64,000 nucleotides of DNA from Caprella mutica (taxonomy: Eukaryota; Arthropoda; Malacostraca; Amphipoda; Caprellidae), in assembly GCA_947561585.1 (NCBI GenBank), contig CANNZV010001179.1, positions 1 to 64,000 on the forward strand, given 5' to 3'. The notes under the pieces are model-generated. The model had not been told where the DNA came from. It was given only the letters and a program-made list of their open reading frames with translations, and ran no database searches. Shown here piece by piece: positions 34,321-43,300 of this stretch (its first letter is position 1; every line of letters starts with the position of its first letter). The position numbers and the translations under genes were made by a program.

Positions 34321-37300
34321 CTGAAAATGAAAAAAATGTTAATATTTAAGGGGACCGTTCATGGTTTTTGAAAAAAAAACTATTAATGACGCTACGGTTC
34401 TGAAACTTGGTACTCAAATATAAAATGTTAATTTTATATAGTTTTTGTTCCTGACATTTTTCTCGATTCAACCCATAGAAAACGAGTTATTCGAATTTCG
34501 AAAGGTTTTTGAAAAACCTAAGGCTCTTACAATTTTGAGCGTACGGCATTAGAGTTTTTCGCATTCGATTCTCCACGGAATTCTGTAGAAAATTGCGGCA
34601 GTGGAATTTTGATTTTCGAATTGGTTTTCGGAAAAAGAATCGTGAAAAAGAAGGGAATTTTTTTGTAAATTCAAAATCTGGAAAAATAATTCAAAAATCA
34701 AAATTCCGCTGTCGCAATTTTGTAGAGAATTTCCTGAAAAATTGAATTAAAAAAAACCCAATGCCATAGCTTCAAAATTGTAAACACCTTAGGCTTTTGA
34801 ATAACAAAATTTGTAGCTTTTTTTAAAATCCCATTTAAAGTTTGATAATCTGACAAGTAGCATCCTGCTCGTATGAGGTGTAGCAAGTAATTGAGACATA
34901 TTCAGTATTCCTTTACCTGCTTTTTAGTGTGTGTGCTATTAGAAGCACGTTAGATACCAGATATAGCGAGATAATTAATTATTACGAATTATAATTAGCT
35001 GAGAGATCGTTTTTAGAGTGCATATTGACTCCCTAACCCCCCGCGTCGCCCCTTCCCTTTCTCCCTCTCCCCAGGAGGTTAGACGTACATTAGAGCTCTG
35101 ATATTTCACACAAACAATTAGAAGGTTATTAGGCAACTATTTACGCAATAGTTTTTTATAAATTAAGTTATTTTTCCGGGAACGGTCCCCTTAAAAGGAA
35201 ACTATTGATTGAAAGAGAAATCATTGCATCTCATCTATTATATACATACAGCAGTTTTAAGAAATGATTTGAATGTGAAATTTATTTAAAAAAATCTGAT
35301 TTAATTTTCTTTACTGACCGTTTTTATGAAAGAAATATAAATTAATATTTGTATGCTCGTACCAATATTTTTCGGTTTAACGATGTAGTGGTTCTTAACC
35401 CTAATGTTATGCAAACGATGCACAGTGTGGACCTCAGTGTACACAGGTCAAAAATAATAATTGAGTCTCATGATTAAATCGACTTCTTTATATGACTATA
35501 AACTGCGTCAATCGCTTTATTGCAGATCACTATTTAGTTTAGTGAATTATTTTAATAATATTGATCGTACAGTAGTGAAACTTTGGTCACTGGAAGATTG
35601 CTTCTATGTTAGTATCTTGCTGAAATATTTTTTGAATCCATGAGAAAATTGGAAAGTTATGAATGATTATGTATTTTGAAGGCATTTTGACAGTCCATCG
35701 CTTTATTGCAACTCTGTGAAAAGGCCAAAAAATGGGCGATTAACTTCTACCGAGAGGGTAGAAATTGTAGCAGGTCCTGCAGAAGGGATGACTCTTCTAT
35801 ATTTAGCTAATGAATTTGTGAGGGATAAGAGAAACAAAGTTTCTTTTGTGGAAGATCCCGTCACTAACCCAAAGAGAGAGAGGGTACGAGGAGGAGCTTT
35901 TTCCCCTCGAAATATGCGAAAACTACCCAGGCATGCTATAAGGCAGCCAAATAACACTAGTGCCTCCATTTTCGACAAGGTTGTCATTGGTTATTCGTCC
36001 AAACAGTGTCTTAAATGAGACGACAAGGAACGTGGAGCCCATTTCCAGGCCTCCTTTGGACAAGACCCAAAAGGAAAAAGGCATTAGATGTACACAGAAT
36101 TACATGAAAACAAACTTCCTACTTGTTCTTTTAACAGATGAGGAAAGAGCCACCCTTGATTGTCTGGATGGATGGGCTAAAGTTTGGATCCTACTGGAGC
36201 TGTTTATCCACACTGGTTTCGTCGTCAACAAGGAGGCTGTGGCTGTATGTTTTAAGCGGGCATCATTGGTGAAACGTTAATTGCCCTTTCCGAGTCCCAG
36301 AGGGTGTAAACCTAACAATCTAATCCTACATTGCCTCTTTTGTTGAGTACTTGTTCCCTTGGTCTAATAGTTTGCAATTATCTCGTTGGAAAAAGATGAT
36401 TTTCTTGGATTACTTCGCACAATTTCATGCTTGAAGGGTTACAACTTCTTTCCTCATATCTCTGGGCATCAAGTGAGAGACTCTCATGACTTGATTGCCT
36501 TGTTCTCTGGTCTTAAGCCCCATTGAGCATTTCTGATCGTTTCATTTGAGACATTACATCAGTACTGTTTTGACGTAAAACCAATAACAGCCTTGTCAAA
36601 AATGGAGGCACTAGTGTCATTTAGCTGCCTTATGACCTGCCAGCGTATTTTTCGCATATTTCGAGGGGAAATCCTTTTTCTCGTACCCTCATCTCTACTT
36701 GGGATTGTGTCGGGATTTTCCACAAAAGAAACTATTGTTCTCTTAACCCTTCCAAGTTATAAAGCTAAAAATAGAAGAGTCCTCCCTTCTGCAGGACCTG
36801 CTACAATTTTCACCTTCTCGGTAGAAGTTAATCGCCCATTTTATGGCCTTTTCACAGAGCTGCAATAAAGCGATGGACAGTTAAAATGCCTTCAAAATAC
36901 ATAAACGTTCATAACTTTCCAATTTTCTCATGGATTCAAAAAATATTTCAGCAAGATACTAACATAGAAGCAATCTTACAGTGACCAAAGTTTCACTACT
37001 GTACGATCAATATTATTAAAATAATTCACAAAATAGTGATCTGCAATAAAGCGATGGACGCAGTTTAGTTAACATACCGTGAAAACGATAATTACAATAT
37101 ATTAATGGAATATAAAAAGATATATTAAATATTTCTAATATCGCTCTTCATGTACCAATGACGCCCCCCTCCCATTCAAAATGATAATAATCACAACATA
37201 TATAATGTATTATTCATTATACTCAAATAATAAAAAGAAACTCTGCATGGAAGAATTTACTTTGTTACAGATGTAGGCTAGGCGGAAAAAATGCCCACTT

Positions 37301-40300
37301 GCGTGATTTTGATCATAAGGTTGTTACGCAACCAAGAATATTATTCGATGGCTCATCTTTTTTATGCACAGTAATTTTTATTACTATTCAAGACATTAAT
37401 ATATTATAAGAAAGATCTAAAACCGCAATATCTTTTAATTCTTTAGCTGCTATATTGTACAGTTTTTTGCACTTCGATTCACGTTTATAGTCATCCTGTT
37501 TAATTTTGATAAATATTAGGTCGTTATCTTCTAAAAAATCACTAAAAAAACCGGTGTAACATCTCGTGTTAGGAACTCATAATATCGTGTTAATGAATTA
37601 ACTTAAGTATTCAGAAGGTTTTTTATGAAATTTCTTTTTATACAACATAATTTAAATGATAATGATTGGTGATTAGTAGAACTAGGACATTGGGGCACTT
37701 AAAAAAGAGCAGTAGTAGCGGTCAAAACTAGCACTTGTAGCGCTATAAATGTGCAGTAGGAGCGATAGAAAAGAGCATTTGGGGCACTTATCGGGGCATT
37801 TTGAGCATTTATCGGAGCATTTGAAGCACTTATCAGTGCATTTGGGGACAGTTATTCGTGCATTTGAGGCAGTTTTTGGAGAGTTTCATGCACCGAAAGA
37901 AAAAGCGTGTTACTTATCAAAGGAAGAATTTTAACGAGGTTTTGTTTTAAAGAGTTTATGGATAAAATATGCACAAGAATTATCTATAATTTTTATCCAT
38001 AAATAATTCATTTTGAAAAATCATTATGTAAATATGTAAGGCTCAAAAAGTATTGTGCAATACTTGAAAAAACATAAGAAAAAGAACAATAGATGTTGAA
38101 ACCAAAATGAACGTATACAGTACATATAATAATTGGAATCTATATTGAGTCTATAATGTTACAGAAAATTTTAGCATCACATGTTGTTGAAGTTTATTAA
38201 CAAGATAAAACCATTACTTCCTTAACATTTTTTTTTGACACTTCATCGTCTATCTGACCAAATATTTCAATAAAAAGAATAATCTCTACTTCTTTGGAAG
38301 TAACAGGGGCACTAGCATAGCGGGAAACATCTTAGGGAGTCAATTCGTGAAAGATTTCAGTCTGTTTTCTTCACTACGCATTGCAAAACATTCAACCCAG
38401 CATTTACTTACTCAAACAAATGTACGAAAAAGTAAGGTATGTAAAAAAAAAACAAAGATATTAGCAGCTAAATAGATATGAATTACGTGAAAATCTAGGG
38501 TTAATATTAGAATAGTTACACCTCTTTTTAATTTTTATAGAACTTTTCTAATCAAAGAAAATGTATAGGAAAAGGGTAACAAAATTAAATTATTAAAAAA
38601 ACTGAACAACAATACATTAACTCATTAAGTGAATATAATCAAATTAAATCAATGCATGACTAGATTAATGGTAGACATAGAATATATTTGTTAAACCATA
38701 TAATTTAAAGTTGTCATTGTAAGAACTACATGGCCCTTATAGAACGGATATTTTTTGCACGATAAAAGATCGTCCGCTGTACGAGCTTTATCTGTAATAT
38801 GATTTCTCTTCAACATTAGAAATTAGTTAACTATCAAAAAATAAATATGGATACAATTTCTTTGACTGTACCTAGGCAATAGCACACAAACACATACCCT
38901 GGTATTTCACTGAAGCTATCTCTCTATCAATATCAAATTCGCATTTTAATCTATTTTTAGTTTAAGTTTATTTATACGAACTAATTATTGGTAATATGAA
39001 GGATGGGGAAAGGAATGTATAAATTAAAAAGGCTACATAAATAAACAGTCTCATTAATCACTGGCAGATAGCTATGTGAAATTAGTTCGATCATAAACCA
39101 TTAAATACACTTAAAAGTGCAGTTGTCCACCCGGTAAGAATGATACAGTTATTTGACATTACTCAATCTTGGTGCGCAATAGAAGTCAACCAGAGTACAT
39201 ATGGAGCATTTTGGGGCGTTTATAGCGTTTGGAGCATTATGAGCGCTAGTGGCATTTAACTTATAAATGCTCCAATGTCCGAGCCTTAGTGATTAGGAAT
39301 CAAATGACCAGAGAATATACTTTCCAATATGGCATTCTTTAACTAGGGTGATTATGAAGATTTTTTTATAAACGCTTGAATTCACCAATTGGGAAATCAT
39401 GTGACCCTGTTTATAAACTGTTTACATATTTTAAGATCTGATAAACTTATTTCCTCTTATAGATTGATACAAATATTGTAAAATCAACGCAAAAACTACT
39501 AGAATATATATGACTCTAAAAATAATTTGAATTTATTATGCTCATACTATTGGCGGCAGGCATATTGAAATGCTTATCGGTTTCAGTATGTATATTAAAA
39601 ATCATCGTGTAAGTAATTGAAACTGAAATAACATCTTAACAATACGTCTCACCTTTACAATGGCCGTCGAATTTCCACACTATATTAGAGTGATCGTCAG
39701 CAGGACGTTTGAGACCAAAGTAGTAATAACTCGAAGGAGATAAGTCAGCGGCGGCTTGGAATTCGTCTTCGTACTGTCACATAGAAGAGTTACAAGATGA
39801 TTAAGGTTATATCAAATATCTTAATTGACTTTAGTAATTCAAGATAATTGATGAATTGCGTAAGTGCGTTAATCACTTTCAACAATGTCTTTTAGTCAAT
39901 TATAATCACATCTTATAAACGAAACAAAGAAAAGTTGATTTACTCTTCAAATTTCTGATTCGATTTTGTTCATCTGTATATATTCAATTGAGTTGAAAGG
40001 GACTTTTGATTAATATCGAAGAAAATTTTGAGTTTAGGTTGTTATAATCTTTATTTATATTTATAATTCATTTGGTCAATTTTGATTTCAAAGATTGCAA
40101 TCTAAAGGAAAATAATAAGCAAATTATAGTGTTCCATTAATTCGATATAAACACCCTAGTAACGAACTAAACGTTCAGTCTAGAAACATATACATTGGAA
40201 GTGACGACACATGTCTGTTTTGTGGAATTTATTCCCATTCCACTTGCACTTTTGTTTTCAGTGACTCGAGAAAAGTGTGACCATTGCTGAGACCATTTCC

Positions 40301-43300
40301 AACTTAATTGACCAGGTACAAAATACAATGGATTATGATTTGGACTCTTTGCTTGCCGGACATCTTTGCTTATGAAGGATAGAATGCTCCATTGATTCCA
40401 AATTTAGGTCAATTTGGAGTCATGTGTTGGTGCTGAGTCTGTAGAAGACTCAATAGTGAAATCGGGAAGTGTTCTTTAGCTAATTATTCAACGACTATTC
40501 CAAAAGGAAAAAGATAAGTTCAATTTAACCCCACAGAACACAAAATTAAGGAGATGCTCTAGTTGCTGTCACAAAAGTTCAAACTTATAGAGCTCCATAC
40601 GCGATGATTTTGACAGTTCACAACTTGCTGATAGTCAAATTTCTTCTCATCTGTGAGCACCACCTTAGGCAGCACCCTTAGCTATCTCATTCAAGATGTG
40701 ACGAATTCATTCAGCTCTCATTCTCTCATGATTGTAAGTCAGCACATGACATTTCAACATTTTTCTTTTTCGTTTTCAGAACCTCTTTCAGAACTCGATA
40801 TATTAAAGTCTTGCTTATACCAGCTTTTGCAGCCAGTTAGTGTTGGTGAGATCGACGCGAGCTTCGACTCATTTTCTCTTCCAGGTTCTTGATCAGTTTA
40901 TTGGCCCGTACATTAATTTTACGGCTTCGTCATGACTATCAAAAGTTAAACCAGTCTCATTTTATTTGTTAAACAATTATGTAAACAGTTGAAAGATTTA
41001 TTGCGACCTTCCAAGGGATTATTGATTTAGTCTCACCTCCTTTGTGGAACATGATCACTCTATTTCGATCTGCATACATCCATGATACATGACTTTAATG
41101 GGAAGATTATTACACTAATTTCAAAATGTTATTCGATTTAAACAATCAAACATCGATTAAGAATCATTTATGAAACTAAATGCCTTAACAGTCATATTAA
41201 ATATATTTATTTATCATATTTAATCATAAAAGTAAAAATGTTACAACTTATTGCTGGACAAATATTATAAATATGTATCATTCTATAATTAATAATTGAA
41301 AAGTATTCAGGTACCGTTTAGTATTTGAATAATATCAATAATATGATTCCTCTTTAATATTATTGAAGATAAATTAAATGAACATAAAGAAATAATTAAC
41401 TTCATGACATGATATCCATCATACCATTTACTTTTCAAATCTATTCCCCTATAACTATAATGACCGTTAAGTACTCACATATGGAGCTGCAACGTAGCCA
41501 TTGATGTTTTCACAGTACGCCACTGAGTCAGCGTAGTTCATATTGACGGAATGTGTTCTGTAGAGTTTGGTGTTTCCCTGTACCATAAGACTTGTGTCCA
41601 GGTCAATCCTCTCTGATTGGGAGTAGAAATATTCAGATAAAATGATTCAAAAATAGAGATACAAACAGAAAAAGAAAATTGAATATGTTAATTTTTCTAA
41701 ATTTTCTAATATCACATTTTCAAATAGAAACTTTACTATTTTTTATATTTCAATTTTGAAAACAATAGGAAATTAGAAAGCTCTGAGTTAAGAAATTAGC
41801 AATGTCAGAGTGATTTTTTATTTGATAAAATACAAAATATGTTAATAAATATATTCACTGTATTTCTTTGAGCTTCAAAAGTAGAATGCTTCAGTTACTT
41901 ACCGAGTTTGTACAGAAAGCAGTTCTTGAATTCTGTCGAGTAACAGAAAGCATCGCAGTCGTTGTTCAAACATCCTCCACTGCAGAGTAACTGAGCAAAG
42001 GTGTGAATGTATTTGTTATTCTGAATTTACAGCTGTTTACTACCTATATAGTTTAGTCTATACAGGGTGTCCGATACTTTTTTTTTGCCAAACATTAACA
42101 TAAGGTTGCGTTCGTTGAAATAAACACTTTTTATTTCATGAAGTTATGGTCTAAAATGCTTAGTTAAAGAGTGACAAGGATACGAAATATTCTGTACCAT
42201 TTATTATTATTAGTTATCATATTTTTTTTAATGTTGCGATAGGAAACGAACCATTTTTAACGGTAATTATTTTGAGCACAAGAAACAATCTTAAATTAGG
42301 TTACATGTTTACAAAATGTGTTCAAACTGCCGCCCATTTGTTGCGATGCAGGTGTTTCACGAATCCTTGCGGGACAAACGTTTGAACTCTTGCATCGCAA
42401 CAAATGGGCGGCAGTTTGAACACATTATGTGAACATGTAACCTAATTTAAGATTGTTGCTTGTGCTCATAATAATTACTGTTAAAATGGTTTGTTTCTTA
42501 TCGCAACATTTTAAAAAATAATGTTAACTAATAATAATAAATGGTACATATACCTTCCTAACCTTGTAACTCTTTTACTAAGCATTTTAGACCATACCTT
42601 CATAGAATATAAAGTGTTTATTTCGGCTAACGCAACCTTATAATAATGTTTGGCAACACATTTAAATAATTTATTAGTATGTTTTCGGTCGTGTAGGCTG
42701 TGGAAAACAGGTGCAATTTGAATTAAAAAAAAAAAAAAAAAAAAAAAAATAATGATTCGTTAAATCATATAGCGAGTGTATATTAATGGCCATTCGGGTG
42801 GTTGGTGCAAGGATTCGACTGTCACTTGTCTTATTCATAAACCTACGTACGGTACGGTATTTTTTACTAGTTGTTAGTATAAAGGGTGACCCACAAAAAA
42901 GTCAACCCAACTTTAAATTCATTTATTTCAACAATTATTGAAGGTACAGTTTTCTTTCAAGTATATTTTGTTTGTTGAACCCTTTTTCATTCACGGTTAA
43001 ATTTTCATAAAGTAATAATTTTCCAAGAGATTATTGATTTAGTCTCACCTCCTTTGTGGAACATGATTACTCTATTTCGATCTGCATACATCCATGATAC
43101 ATGACTTTAATGGGAAGATTATTACACTAATTTCAAAATGTTATTCGATTTAAACAATCAAACATCGATTAAGAATCATTTATGAAACTAAATTCCTTAA
43201 CATGGGTGATGCAAATGGTCAAAAAACGGACAATTAAGCCAGTTCAAACATTAAAAATATCTTTATTAGACAAAATCCTCATTAATATATACAGATTTAT

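Noticed and set aside
35703..36868. Minus frame 35703-35987 and plus frame 36593-36868 as a repeated protein
   Set aside because: They are antisense shadows of the same inverted arm of the Tc1-like foldback element.
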